The notes under the pieces are model-generated. The model searched no databases. It had not been told where the DNA came from and was given only the letters and a program-made list of their open reading frames with translations. Shown here piece after piece: positions 34,366-46,681 of a stretch of 64,000 bases of DNA (position 1 is its first letter; each line of letters opens with the position of its first letter). The stretch covers positions 156,664,915 to 156,728,914 of the forward strand of contig OZ020585.1 in assembly GCA_963971535.1 (NCBI GenBank), given 5' to 3'. A program made the translations under genes and the position numbers. Source of the DNA: Notolepis coatsorum (taxonomy: Eukaryota; Chordata; Actinopteri; Aulopiformes; Paralepididae).

Positions 34366-35414
34366 AGTAATGGTGCAATTAGCACCATGCAATCCATTCT
34401 TTGTGGATCTAGCCCACAGTGTTTGTACACGTATCATATTGGGAGTTGTGCCTATAATTGACTCTTTGATACCGGCTCTGACCTGGTGAACGATCATGGT
34501 TGCTCTGGCCTCCAGTGGCCTCTGCTATTGGGCTCTCAGACGTGGACCGGCTGTGGCTGTCTGAGGTCTCTGGGTCAATAAATGCTGCCTTTGTGGGCTC
34601 ACGTGCTGCAGACTGTGCTGTCGTCCATCTGTAGATTGTGTAGGTACACTTGAGACACCTTCTTGATGAGTTCTCACCTGCAGGCACAGTCAAATATGCA
34701 TGGATACAGTTAGACAGTAGACAATTATATTTTTAAAACATCCCCCACTGTGTGTCAGTGGTGGCTGGTTAGTTAAAAAATTGGGGAGGACGGGAGAGAT
34801 AAAAAAATAAATGTAATAAAGAAGTCAGAAATTCAAGCTTTTTTTTAACTACGAGGCATTTATTCATAATTTCTTTTTTTTATAATATCAAACAGAAGAC
34901 TGAGTCTGTGCTAACCGAATACAGAAGCCATGTTCGCTGTATTTTGGGGAGGAAACTATCTTTGACCTGTATAGGGAGGTGTAGTGGTTACATCATTTTC
35001 GTTTTTTTCCTGTTCCACCCTCTGTGGAATGCAATGTATTTCCCCATTTACCATTTCTAAATAGTCTCGTTTTAGATAAATAAAGCATTAACGTTGGCAT
35101 GGTGTACCTTTCTGTGCGTATTTTTCCACAATCTATAGCTCAAGATGAAAATATTCGCAATTAATCGTAAAGGTAGCAAAATAACAACATTTGTTTTTGT
35201 TCGCTGGGAAACTACACTGCTATTTGGCGCTGCTAACTGACGTCACCACAGCGTAGCCTCCTGCCTACTAGTCACAGACCTAGGATAAGATTTCCCTTAC
35301 ATTCCATAAGCTTAACAATTCGTACAATGGGAAAATAACTGACCCTGAATTTGTAGCTAGTATCTGTTTCACCCAACACTAGTGCTCTGTGATCATAGCC
35401 ATTTATCTCTAAAG
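34366..35414. other. No gene; second copy of the 33672 block within
   Basis: 34725-34950 repeats 33672-33890. The 94-codon minus-strand frame at 34409-34693 is unrecognised. 35190-35260 has a CRE-like TGACGTCA (35239) in otherwise unassigned DNA reaching the LTR element. Confidence 0.45.
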
Positions 35415-35418
35415 CTAA

Positions 35419-36777
35419 TGAAGTATTCTTCATTTAATATCTATAGTCTCTGTGATCGTATAGTTGTATTTACCCTTCTCTCTGCATTAGTTGCATTTCA
35501 ATTGTTCGGTTTCAGGAAGGAAGCGCAGACGAGATATTTTGAATAAAACAAAGCTGTGTTTATTCCATTTCAATAAACACAAGCTAGATGAATCAACTCA
35601 GTACATTATCTTCTTCTCTATATCTAAAATCATCGTTTTCTGGTTGGCTGTTGGTCCATGGTCTGATCGGCTGGTGCCGGTCAGAGCGTCTTCTCCTGGT
35701 GTGGTTGTCTCGGCAACACGAGGCCTTCTCTCTGTTGGTGCTGGTTGCCAAAGCAACCCTGGTTGTCCGTGATCCTCAAAGCTGGGAGAACGCTTGGTTC
35801 GTCTCTCTGGGTGTCTGGATCCCCTGCTGCGATCCTGTTCTCCTCTCGTGGATCTGTATATAAAGACATTTCTCCTCCCTTCTCCTACGTCATCCTGGTG
35901 ACAATAGCTAGGGGCGTCATTTGTTTTCCTATTGGCTAAAAGATGATCTCGGCCATTTGGACTCTTTCTAAGGACAGGATACTTATTTACTTCTATAGGC
36001 TATTCTAGTAATTCATTACCTTATTTGGGAAGTTCTACATGGCTCTCCTTCTTGAACAGAGAATAGCATACGTGCTTCTTGATTTAACAGTACTTGTCCT
36101 GGTTGTCTTATCCTTTAGCATTAAGAGATTTATTCTTTATTTTGACTACCGTTTCCTAATAGTTTTTCCTTGAGTTATGTCCACATGTAACTTATGTAAT
36201 TGAACCTTCTTTGATTGTTCAGCATCCTGATTGTATTTCTATTCTAAAGTAATCTTTAACCTTGTTTTAGCTTAATTGAACACTAAGTATCTTGTTTAGT
36301 TTTTAACATAAAGGTACTTGTTTTGTTTTCATTAATTTACAAACTATGTCTTATTCTTTGGTTAACTTGTTACATTGTTTTTAACCCAGTTCTCTAATTC
36401 CTGTTTTCTAAAGCCAGCTCTCCTGACTCAGAATGACCTCATGTCACCCATTCTCCGGATTGGTGATTGTTGCAGCTGTTCAAATACCACCTATTGCCTC
36501 AAGTTACTAAACGACTGCAGAAGGCTATTTTCCCTTACTATTTCACCATGTGTGTTGCAATGTTTACCCTAAGGCCATCTTTATAGGTAATCTGACCTCC
36601 CTCATCGCTGTGTTCAGTGTTTCTCTCCTTACATCTCAAGGTAACTTTGGCCATCTGTCACCATTTACCCCTGAGCCACTGTCCCCCCTGTGGCTTTACC
36701 ACTTACATCAGCATTTTGTCTCCTGCACATGTACATTTCCTGGGAGAAGACATTTTTCATTTTGATAATACACGACA
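35419..36777 (-). repeat. 3' LTR of copy B
   Basis: 1359 bp, TG...CA ended on either strand reading (TGAAGTATTC, ACACGACA). By eye it differs from the partner LTR at about 12 positions with no indels, roughly 99% identity. On the minus strand it has a TATA-like CTTTATATACAG near 35860, a polyadenylation signal AATAAA at 35559-35564 and about 140 bp of U5 to the end. A CCAAT box-like ATTGG lies at 35929. Confidence 0.95.
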
Positions 36778-38702
36778 TTCCACCCTTAGAGGGTTTTATA
36801 ACCCACTATATAGCACCAATATATTCTAAATCAAACATGTCTTTAACCATATATTTACCATAATTTTTCTAATATTTCTTTAAAATTCAAAAAATTCTAA
36901 AATTACACAAATCGAACTACCAAACCCATTTCCGTCTGTACAGTTACAAAATCATCATTCACTCTTTCCCACCCTCGTTAAACTCCTCCAGTCACACACA
37001 TTTATCAGTTATTATACGACATCACGACTAAGAAAGTTGTTCCTGTTTTTCCAAGGAAATACCCTTTCCATAACAGCTTTTTTGTTTAGACTATTTTATC
37101 CATGTTTTCTTAGCTTCAATGTGTCTGTTTTGTGTAATTGACTCTGCAAGAAAAGATTAATACATTGCACTGAAAAGATTAACATTCAAAAAAATCGAAT
37201 GAGATTTAAACAAGCAAACATAAAAAAAATGTCTCCTCGAAAAGACCACTGAGATCTCAATTATCATTAGCTTTCATCCCTGTCAGTTATCCCTGTTCAA
37301 ACCTCCTGAGGTTTTTACTGCTAAATAGTTTTTGACCGTTGCTCCTTGTTGTATTTTGTGCTAACCACAGTTTTCTTCTTTGTTGTGGGCAGTCTTGGTA
37401 CTGCTCCGATTTTCCACAGAAGGAAACGATTTTCCCTCTGTCCTTTTTTGCTTGTTAGATTTGTTATTTACAAACACACAATGGATTGGAAGATCACATT
37501 TTCGCTCTGATACATCTCTACTGTTTTGCATTGACAATATATTTTTTTCCAAATTATTTGTCTATATATTCCACGGTTTCTCAGGTTAATATTCAAGTAA
37601 ATCACCTTCATCTCATTCATTTTTGTGCTGTACTATTTTACTAGATCAAATATCTCAAGTTCAACACAACACTACATCCACCCTTGAGAGTGGAATAACC
37701 ATTTATAACACTATCATACCTTGTTTCCAGACAGTCTCCTCGGTCCGGACAGCCAGCTCTCGACGAGGCCAATCACCAACATCTACCTATGTGTATGGTA
37801 ACAAACCACAGTCCCCTTAAACACACTTCTCCCACACACTCCGCCAGCCTTCAACAAGCCGGTGCAGAGTCCCCCATAAGCCAGTTATCAATTACACATG
37901 TCTGCACCCTACTTGAAAACGATTTGGCCAATGGCGGCCAAAACCTACAGAGCTTACCTATGGACAGAGAAACACGTTTTCCCAACACTTATCATACACA
38001 AAAACGTGACACAACTCCCCAGATTCTACTTTTGGACTCTCAATGAACAGAAAACAAAATCATGAACCAGCCCTTGTCCACCCTCCATGTTTCCAGCCCA
38101 TTATATTAGACATTCCTACCAGTCCCGCTGTGTCACCACCACCTGCTATCCCTGACCGGCGAGAGATCCCTCCCAGCCAGTCAGTTCCTAAAAAATAGAG
38201 AATATAAACAAAAACAAAGAAAATTGCAAAAAAAGAAAAAGAAATTGTGACTGCCTTCATGCAACACACCCATCAAACAGAATCAAACGACCATCTAGAG
38301 GCATAAATACCCCCGCATAAACTAAGAAAGAAAAATTAAAAATGAAAAAGAAATAAAATCATTTTCAGTCTCCTTGACCACCCAAAGTAGTCCTTTGTTA
38401 TTACTCTGTCTAATTTTTTATTTTTTTCCATTGTTCCTGTTTAAAACCATCATTTTTGTTAGTACGATTAGCCCATGCATCAGCCAGTTACTTCATCCCC
38501 GTATACCTCCAACTTACCCTTGTTAGTCTTCCAAACCGTTTTAGTAACTTGCACACATAATCTAACCATCTAACCTATCTATGTATCTTCGTTTCTATTT
38601 TTATTCTAATCAGTCGCATTTTTCATTTAATATATTATCTTTCTCTATTTTTCCAGAGCATTATAGCTTCTCCTGTGCATTTCCTCCTCGTTCTTATTCA
38701 GC

Positions 38703-40112
38703 CTATGGCCTTTGCAGACACGACCTCTTTTCACACTCCCCCTGAAAATGTCCCAACATTCCGCATGCCCAGCATGTCTGTTTTCTGATGGACTCTTCCT
38801 GTCTGATGGACTCTTGCTGTCTGTTGGACTCTCGCTGTCTGATGGACTCTTGCTGAGCCCGCCACCCTTTGCCACATGATCGGGCCAGGTGTCCCAGTTT
38901 ACCACAACTCCAGCAGTCTTTCGGCCGGTATCCCACAGTTCTCAACAGGTCCACCCCTCTCCGGTCCTCCCCTGGCAGGTCCTGTTTTATGGAGGAGAGA
39001 GGCACATACCTGTCCTTTTCAGCCGCCGCCCCTCGGGCCTTTTGTTGTTGGGAGGGGCCTGGAAACTCACCCCTCCTGTGGTTTTCTCCATGCCCTCGCT
39101 GTTCAGCTCCCCGTTCAGGTAACGGAGCAAGTGACATCTCTCGTTCACTGAGTCCTTGTTCTGCAGTACGGAACATAACTTCCAAAATTACATCACTCAT
39201 GATCACAGTCTGTTCCGCCAGTTCTCGTTCTAGCATCTCCCTCTCGTGTGTGACTCGGTCAACCGCCAGCTGCTTCTCCACCAGCTTTCTACGGACTGTC
39301 TCATGTCTTTCGGACGCTTCCGTGAACGCTCTCTGTCTTTCTGGAGAGAAGCACGTCATCCTCTCTTCCTCCACCCTGGCCCTCGCTGGCTGGCTCCTCG
39401 TCACCGGCCCACGCCTCTCATTCTGGCTCTGGCGTTGGGGGACGTCTGGACAAGGGAAACTTGTGGGCTGTGGAAACTGTTCGTGTATATTTCCATAACG
39501 GCTGTCGGTCTCTGTTCCAGCCGTGCGGCCAGAGTGGACTTCGTGGGACTGCTGTAACAACGCCGCTCTCCTCAGTCGCTTTCTTTGTCCCTTGGTTAAA
39601 CTGCAGTCACCTGCAATGGACACTCCAGCGTGGATCGGCTCTAGTTGGAGTAAAACAGTTGTCTCTGATTCTCTCTCCTGAACGACTTCCTGTATTGGAA
39701 TCAAAGTCATTATTTCCAGTCCCTCTGTCATACTGGTCACCTGAGGGAATTCCATCACATCCAAATTAATCAGATTAACTTCAGGTACCAATCTTTCTAC
39801 GGGTGTGTCTGCAAAGGTTGTCAGCATGCTGCCATTATCGGCATTATTTCTTTTCATCGCCCTTCGTGCTTTCTTTGTCTGTTTTTTGATTTGGCTATGC
39901 AGCCTATAACGACCTCCCTTCCTATACTTAAATACAAGGTTTTGTAAAGGCCTGAATATCTTTGGCCATTGCTTCTTCACTTTTATTGTGACATTTCCAG
40001 TCATTGAAATAGACAGATTGTCTACCCTTGCTATTGTTATTGCATCTAAACCTTCAGTTGTTTCTATCAATGTTTCACTAAGGTGAACCTCCTGTGTATC
40101 CGACATTCTCAT
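38703..40112 (-). CDS. Gag-like protein with two CCHC zinc knuckles (469 aa)
   Basis: I chose the ATG at 40112; a second ATG follows two codons on. A splice-acceptor-like GGTAATTTCAG ends at 40128, so the long leader could be an intron. The N-terminal third has a basic patch (FKYRKGGRYRLHSQIKKQTKKARR). Around residues 265-305 is a charged helical stretch (EASERHETVRRKLVEKQL, then MLERELAEQ) that is probably coiled coil. The C-terminus has CWSCGKLGHLARSC (400-413) and CWACGMLGHFQGEC (447-460), both CX2CX4HX4C, separated by QESIR repeats of 8 residues. This arrangement is that of a nucleocapsid, so the protein is expected to bind RNA. No capsid homology is obvious to me. The ORF has no stops, which at this LTR age is compatible with a working gene. 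Confidence 0.8.
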   Translation of the reverse strand: MRMSDTQEVHLSETLIETTEGLDAITIARVDNLSISMTGNVTIKVKKQWPKIFRPLQNLVFKYRKGGRYRLHSQIKKQTKKARRAMKRNNADNGSMLTTFADTPVERLVPEVNLINLDVMEFPQVTSMTEGLEIMTLIPIQEVVQERESETTVLLQLEPIHAGVSIAGDCSLTKGQRKRLRRAALLQQSHEVHSGRTAGTETDSRYGNIHEQFPQPTSFPCPDVPQRQSQNERRGPVTRSQPARARVEEERMTCFSPERQRAFTEASERHETVRRKLVEKQLAVDRVTHEREMLERELAEQTVIMSDVILEVMFRTAEQGLSEREMSLAPLPERGAEQRGHGENHRRGEFPGPSQQQKARGAAAEKDRYVPLSSIKQDLPGEDRRGVDLLRTVGYRPKDCWSCGKLGHLARSCGKGWRAQQESIRQRESNRQQESIRQEESIRKQTCWACGMLGHFQGECEKRSCLQRP

Positions 40113-43100
40113 CACTTTCAAACGCTCCTGAAATTACCGTTTGGAAAAACAAGTTTATCTGTGTCTCAAACTATTTTTACCTTACTTGAGTTAAAACTCA
40201 CTCACACTTTCTGATTTTTACCGGTGCAGACAGGGATTGATAAGTTTCTTATCATTCATACTTATACCAAGGCTTTTAATAACCGTTTCCCCAGTTGGTA
40301 TTGAAATCGTCAGAGCCCCATCTGTCCTCGCCGAGCCTGTGCAGAAAGAAAGAAAAAACAACACTTAATCTCAGTGGCATTTCCCTTTTCATTTCCTCAA
40401 TATTTACGCATTGGAAATGTCGGGCATCTCTATACTAATATTTTTAGAGAGATTTGGTGTGATTTATTTGAACATAACGATACGGCCTTAGCTTTGTTTA
40501 TGTCCGTTCGTCCAATCGGAAAACTGGAGGTTCCAATCTCTTGCGTGTTCCTCTCACATGATTCTCTGGGGAATACAAACGTCAGTTCCACACAGCCTAT
40601 CAATGTCTAACAATTCTGGTAAACCTGGTCCTTCCTCTGTTCCAATTTCTTCTTGCCTCGATGAATTTGTCATTCTGATCTCAATTTATACTTTAAATGA
40701 CAACTCAGCGTATTGACTATGTAAATGTAATATTAACCTACTATGGACATCAAATTTTTACTTACTTCCTACATTACCTTCCACATTTACATCTTAACAT
40801 CTCATCACATTCTTCATACAACAACATTTTCATTTTACATTAACATATTTTCCCCCTACAACACCAAACATCTTGGTGTTGACTCCTCCTCCAACTGCTA
40901 CCAAGGGAAAAATAAATGTTTAGTGACTTATATCACTAAACCCTTGACCGTTGCACAGCGCAGCTTTCCATGTCATAAACTCATGGACACCCGTACTATA
41001 CCTACGCAATATCCTCACAGATCCTTGATTTCTCAACGACCTGCCATTTCTCAGTCCAAAGCATGTTCCCTTCAGTCGCAAACCCGAACGAAAACACCCC
41101 AGGCCCCCATTTCAAGGAATACCACAAATACTGTCCCACCATACCTGTACCCAGACAGGCCAGCGCCCATCCGGTACCCACTTCACATACATATCAACAA
41201 CGCTGTTCAAATAAACATCCAACTAATAACACACAACATGACGCAAAGCCAACCCTGTTACCAAGGACCCTAACAGGAGGGGGAAATAGGGGACTGACAC
41301 CTTGTCTAAAATGAAAAAACACACCCCATTCCTACACCTCAACCGTCTCTAAACAAACTCCACCCTAATGTAAAACCCATTCCCTTCATAACAAACCCCT
41401 CTGGACTCCTTACCCCCAGTCGAAACATACACGCCACACCCAAGGCTGAATATTACCCTCAGGGCCAGTCAGGGAGATGGAGGGACCTCTAAATGGAAGC
41501 CTAAACCCAATTTAGCAGTCCACCACCTAAACTAGAAATGGTCTGCAGCGTACCCATAAACCATTCGAAGGCAAGCATTGGAGGGGGGGGGGGGGACACA
41601 TGGAGAAAGGGGGAGGAGGGGAGGGAAGGAGAGACACAGGGATAAACACAAGGAGAGACAGAGTGGGGGGGAGGGAGGGACGGAGGGAAGGGGAAAGGGA
41701 GGGACGGAGGGAGGGGGAGAGGGGGAGAGGGATGGAGGGATGGATGGGGGGGAGACAGAGGAAGGAGGGAAGAGAGAGAGGGATAGAGAGACAGAGGAGG
41801 GGGGGGGCCTCCCAAATGAACATTAACATTATCAAAACTTTAGAATTAACTAGCAGACCTTACCGTATTGCCAGGTCCAGTTAACCCACAGGGCTTTAAA
41901 CTACTAACAGCATCTGCTGTATAACTGTAACTTAAAGTAACTAATGGTTTGTGCATGGAGTTCCTAAAAGCTAACACTATTATTTAAGCCTTACCGTAAA
42001 GGCATCCTAACTTGAATAAAACTCCTTTGAGAACCTGGTAGCTCAACAGAGTCAAGCAGGGAGAGAGGGATAGAGAGGAAACAAAGGGAGGGGGAGATAC
42101 CGGGAGGGAGGGAGAGAGGGAGGGAGGGAGGGAGGGAGAGAGGAGAGGGAGGGAGGGACAGAAGGATCATGGGAGAGAGAGTGGGAGGGAGGAGGGGGGA
42201 GAGACATAGGGGAGAGAGAGGGAGAGTGGGAGGGAGGAGGGGGTAGAGACATACAGAAGGAAGAGGGGAGAGAGAGGGAGAGAGGGAGGGAAGGACAGAC
42301 AGAAGGATTGTGGTAGAGAGAGGGAGGGAAGGACAGACAAAAGGATTGTGGGAGAGAGAGGGAGAGAGGGAGAGAGAGTGGGAGGGGGGAGAGACATACA
42401 GAAGGAAGAGGGGAGAGAGAGGGAGAGAGAGGGATGGATGGAGGAGGGGGGAGAAACAGACAGAAGGAGGAGGGGAGGGGGGTTCACGCAGCCTCCCGTC
42501 ACAGTACACTGTTCACTCCACTCGTCTTGATCTCGTCTTGATCAATACCGCCCCCTATCGCACTTTCTCTGTCCACTGCCCTACCAAAAAGCTCAACTAC
42601 CAACCTCATCAACCATCTCCCTTGTACTGACGGCCCCGTGGCGCGCATGCGCAAACCGACACATACCTCCACACGTTCTAACCATACCCACCTCCTTCTT
42701 ATTACTGCTTATTATTGGAATAAAACATCTAGTAAAGCCACAAACAAACCCACACATCCGTCTCGTTCCACCCCACTATTGCCATCATACTGGGCTAACA
42801 ACAGATATAGATTGATAACCAAATAGTATATACATTCGTTCTTCAACCGCCATCATGCAAAAACGGGAAAACTGCAAAAATTAAAAAAAAATCAAAATGG
42901 TTGCCACGGCGCCCTGTCCCAAGATGGTCGCCACTGCGCCCCTACCTAAGATGGTCGCGCTTCCTGTTTACATGCAAAGCTGCTTTAGTAGCATCACGCG
43001 ATATTTACAGAGAGTTACATCATGCTACATTGTTAGCACAGGTAGCTTAGCATTTTAGCTTTGTTAGCTTCGCACCATTATCTCCGTTAGCTTAGCACTG

Positions 43101-45318
43101 CTAGCTCATTAGCTTAGCTCAATCATGTTTTTGTCCGATAGCCTAGCGCGGCTAGTTAGCTTAGCTTAGCCTCCATAATAACGTCTCCTATACGGCCCAT
43201 TATCCCGTTGATTCGAGCGGCACAACACACAGCGACGTTAGCGCAACACAGCTATACCCCGCAACATAACTTTAATCTCATTAAGCTCTAGTTTACAGAT
43301 CATATATTATCAACTTTACATTAGCTCACTCGCCCGTTTTGCCCCGCCTGGCCGAAATACACAGTATTTTAAACCCAACGCTCCCAAAGCCGCTTCGACC
43401 AGACGTTCCCAGTGACGTCATCAGTTTCCAAAAAGATCGCTCCATTTGATTCCTACTACATTAAACAACGACTTAAATACCACCGATTTCAAAAATTCTA
43501 ACGAACACTACACATCATTTTTGCCTCATCACCCTCGCCATTCATTCAATATACTTGATATCGCAATGCAGCGTCCACATTTAATCCCGCTCGTCCCCGC
43601 GGCTCAGAAGCAAGCTAACCTATGCCACGTTCCAACGGCCCTTGAAAAAACTAACATTCTTTATACAACGGACACCCTTATGGTTTCTCCGCGGCCGTTT
43701 TGGTCACTAGTGTTTCATAACGATACAAGAATTCACCCACACATTGACATTCACTCATAACCTCTAGCAGACATCCATCAATCATATATATTTAGCAAAA
43801 CACAGTGTCCTAGTTATAAACATACTATTCACTTGGCCACATCCGTCCTCAGCGCATTTCCTAACCTAAACCTCGCCCATACAATGCAACCTGTCCTATT
43901 CATAAGTGCAGTTCATTCATTCAACTTTAGCAAGTGCTTTATATATCTACCAAGTTATTGAAAATCCGTCTTGCTATTCCCGAGAACCCTCTCCATCCAC
44001 GCAAAGTAGCTCGCGGAGAGTTATTTGTAGGCCACCTGTCGGCTTTAATGGAGGTTTGTTGCCAAATCGTGCTCTCAGTTTGACCACAAACCCCCTATTT
44101 CATACGTTATCTCTCTTCCACGAGCTCGATATTTCTCAGATTCAGACAAAAGGCGAATCCGAGCCTGAATGATGTCGGATTGCGTCATGACAACTCGCAT
44201 GTGAGACGTCTCCCAACGTTAACTGTCTTGCGCACCGATTCTAAGAAAGCCCTACTGATAAGCAACCCGGCACGAATCTCATCACTCGGCTGCACGCGAT
44301 CTGAACTAAATACAGACCAGTTTAAACCTCTCTTACTGGCAGTCATATTACTGACTGATGAAGGGTTTGTAAACGCTTAATGGTACTCTCTTTCCTCCGC
44401 CAGCCGTTTCCCAGAGCGGGGGCTCGGTTTTGACGAGTGAAACAGCGCCTCATTTAACCCGTTCATCAACCAAAAATGCCACTTACCATACTCTCAATTG
44501 TTCCCTGAACAATTATCCCTATTTATAGCGTTCCCTTTATAAATTCGTCACTCCTCCCTGCAGCTCTGTACTGTTCACTCCGATTGCACGCCCCTCCTCA
44601 TTACATTAGTGCCGGCACGATCTAACCTTGCCTGCGGTGCCCGATTCCACCTAGAATATTCCTATCTATACCGTCCTTACCGACCAGTCATAATTTTGTT
44701 TAATAGAGGGTTTGCAATTCATCACACTGTTATGACCCTCTCCCCACCCCACGGGACGTACTCAGAGCACAGGCCCGATTGTCATGGAGTGAGCCGAGTT
44801 CGCCATACTAGCACCCTTCCTTCTTAAACAACACAATTTTAATCAGTCAATGTTACCAATCCCTGATTGGTGTCCCTTACCCACACGCCAGCTGCCCTGA
44901 TCCTACGCAGAGCGGCTAGCAATGCAGATTCATGTCATCCCATTACTCTAATTCTAGGCTTTCTAACCGAACACTCCTTAATTCCCTATTCTATCTCTGT
45001 GCAGCGTTGGCGAGGACGAGACCAGAGCCAGGTTGTGAATACTGGTCTCTGGCGTCTTCCGACACAAACACATTTTTGGTCTAGCACAGTTTCTACATCT
45101 ACTCATAGCAAACCCCAATCGGACACTGCTCGACCTCCACCAATTCAGACGCACCATCTTTACTCACCTATAAACCCGCTGTCCTTGGCTGGTGAGGTGA
45201 AGGATCAACAGTCGTAGAGGCGTCGAAGAGGGAGAGAACCTCTCGGTCCCTTTGAGAAGTAGCTTTCGTTGTCTTCAACCGGCTTTGGTCGAAATCAGCA
45301 CGGGTCACGGATACCATT
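40113..45318 (-). other. Long non-coding leader of the LTR element
   Basis: No ORF here is credible. It includes purine-only tracts (41578-41815 and 42055-42485; GGGAGGGAG and AGAGAGGG), an NRF1-like GCGCATGCGC (42643-42652) and three ATGGT(C/T)GCC-like words (42897-42960, YY1-like). A CRE TGACGTCA lies at 43413-43420. The section 43010-43180 is rich in GCTAGC/TTAGCT. Such promoter-like content is unusual for a retroelement leader. Confidence 0.6.
41578..42485. repeat. Purine-rich (GGGA/GAGAGG)n tracts
   Basis: Two blocks, 41578-41815 and 42055-42485, of almost pure purine on the + strand built of GGGAGGGA, GAGAGAGG and GGACAGACAGAAGGAT words. They give Pro/Ser- or Arg/Gly/Glu-only frames on all readings, which are not genes. 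They are pyrimidine tracts in the element's transcript. Confidence 0.9.
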
Positions 45319-46677
45319 TGAAGTATTCTTCATTTAATATCTATAGTCTCTGTGATCGTATAGTTGTATTTACCCTTCTCTCTGCATTAGTTCCATTTCA
45401 ATTGTTCGGTTTCAGGAAGGAAGCGCAGATGAGATATTTTGAATAAAACAAAGCTGTGTTTATTCCATTTCAATAAACACAAGCTAGATGAATCAACTCA
45501 GTACATTATCTTCTTCTCTATATCTAAAATCATCGTTTTCTGGTTGGCTGTTGGTCCATGGTCTGATCGGCTGGTGCCGGTCAGAGCGTCTTCTCCTGGT
45601 GTGGTTGTCTCGGCAACACGAGGCCTTCTCTCTGTTGGTGCTGGTTGCCAAAGCAACCCTGGTTGTCCGTGATCCTCAAAGCTGGGAGAGCGCTTGGTTC
45701 ATCTCTCTGGGAGTCTGGATCCCCTGCTGCGATCCTGTTCTCCTCTCGTGGATCTGTATATAAAGACATTTCTCCTCCCTTCTCCTACGTCATCCTGGTG
45801 ACGATAGCTAGGGGCGTCATTTGTTTTCCTATTGGCTAAAAGATCATCTCTGCCATTTGGACTCTTTCTAAGGACAGGATACTTATTTACTTCTATAGGC
45901 TATTCTAGTAATTCATTACCTTATTTGGGAAGTTCTACATGGCTCTCCTTCTTGAACAGAGAATAGCATACGTGCTTCTTGATTTAACAGTACTTGTCCT
46001 GGTTGTCTTATCCTTTAGCATTAAGAGATTTATTCTTTATTTTGACTACCGTTTCCTAATAGTTTTTCCTTGAGTTATGTCCACATGTAACTTATGTAAT
46101 TGAACCTTCTTTGATTGTTCATCATCCTGATTGTATTTCTATTCTAAAGTAATCTTTAACCTTGTTTTAGCTTAATTGAACACTAAGTATCTTGTTTAGT
46201 TTTTAACATAAAGGTACTTGTTTTGTTTTCATTAATTTACAAACTATGTCTTATTCTTTGGTTAACTTGTTACATTGTTTTTAACCCAGTTCTCTAATTC
46301 CTGTTTTCTAAAGCCAGCTCTCCTGATTCAGAATGACCTCATGTCACCCATTCTCCGGATTGGTGATTGTTGCAGCTGTTCAAATACCACCTATTGCCTC
46401 AAGTTACTAAACGACTGCAGAAGGCTATTTTCCCTTACTATTTCGCCATGTGTGTTGCAATGTTTACCCTAAGGCCATCTTTAGAGGTAATCTGACCTCC
46501 CTCATCGCTGTGTTCAGTGTTTCTCTCCTTACATCTCAAGGTAACTTTGGCCATCTGTCACCATTTACCCCTGAGCCACTGTCCCCCCTGTGGCTTTACC
46601 ACTTACATCAGCATTTTGTCTCCTGCACATGTACATTTCCTGGGAGAAGACATTTTTCATTTTGATAATACACGACA
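45319..46677 (-). repeat. 5' LTR of copy B
   Basis: It is the same length as the other LTR and collinear with it. Differences include G/C at the TTGCATTTC site, C/T at GCGCAGACG, and three changes near the GCTGGGAGA(A/G)CGC site. This LTR carries the promoter for the minus-strand transcript: a TATA-like CTTTATATACAG is near 45760 and the AATAAA complement at 45459-45464. Confidence 0.95.
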
Positions 46678-46681
46678 CTAA

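Larger units (their letters stand above)
35415..46681 (-). mobile_element. Complete Gag-only LTR retroelement (copy B)
   Basis: Two 1359-bp LTRs (35419-36777 and 45319-46677) enclose 8541 bp. The four bases CTAA occur immediately outside both LTRs (35415-35418 and 46678-46681), the target duplication of a single integration. Read on the minus strand the order is 5' LTR, a leader of about 5.2 kb without coding signal, one Gag-like ORF (40112-38703), 1.9 kb of non-coding DNA, and the 3' LTR. GGGTGGAA just before the 3' LTR is a weak polypurine tract. After the 5' LTR comes AATGGTATCCGTGACCCG; the TGG could begin a primer-binding site but I cannot match it to a tRNA. No RT, integrase or protease is seen in any frame. 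It is therefore probably non-autonomous (LARD-like). Confidence 0.9.

Noticed and set aside
41501..42630. ORFs of 80-170 codons on both strands (Pro/Ser/Leu- or Arg/Gly/Glu-rich)
   Set aside because: They result from purine-only tracts with no stop codons in several frames.
45296..45317. tRNA primer-binding site after the 5' LTR
   Set aside because: TGGTATCCGTGACCCG has the TGG start and slight likeness to tRNA-Glu, but no tRNA 3' end I know matches well enough.
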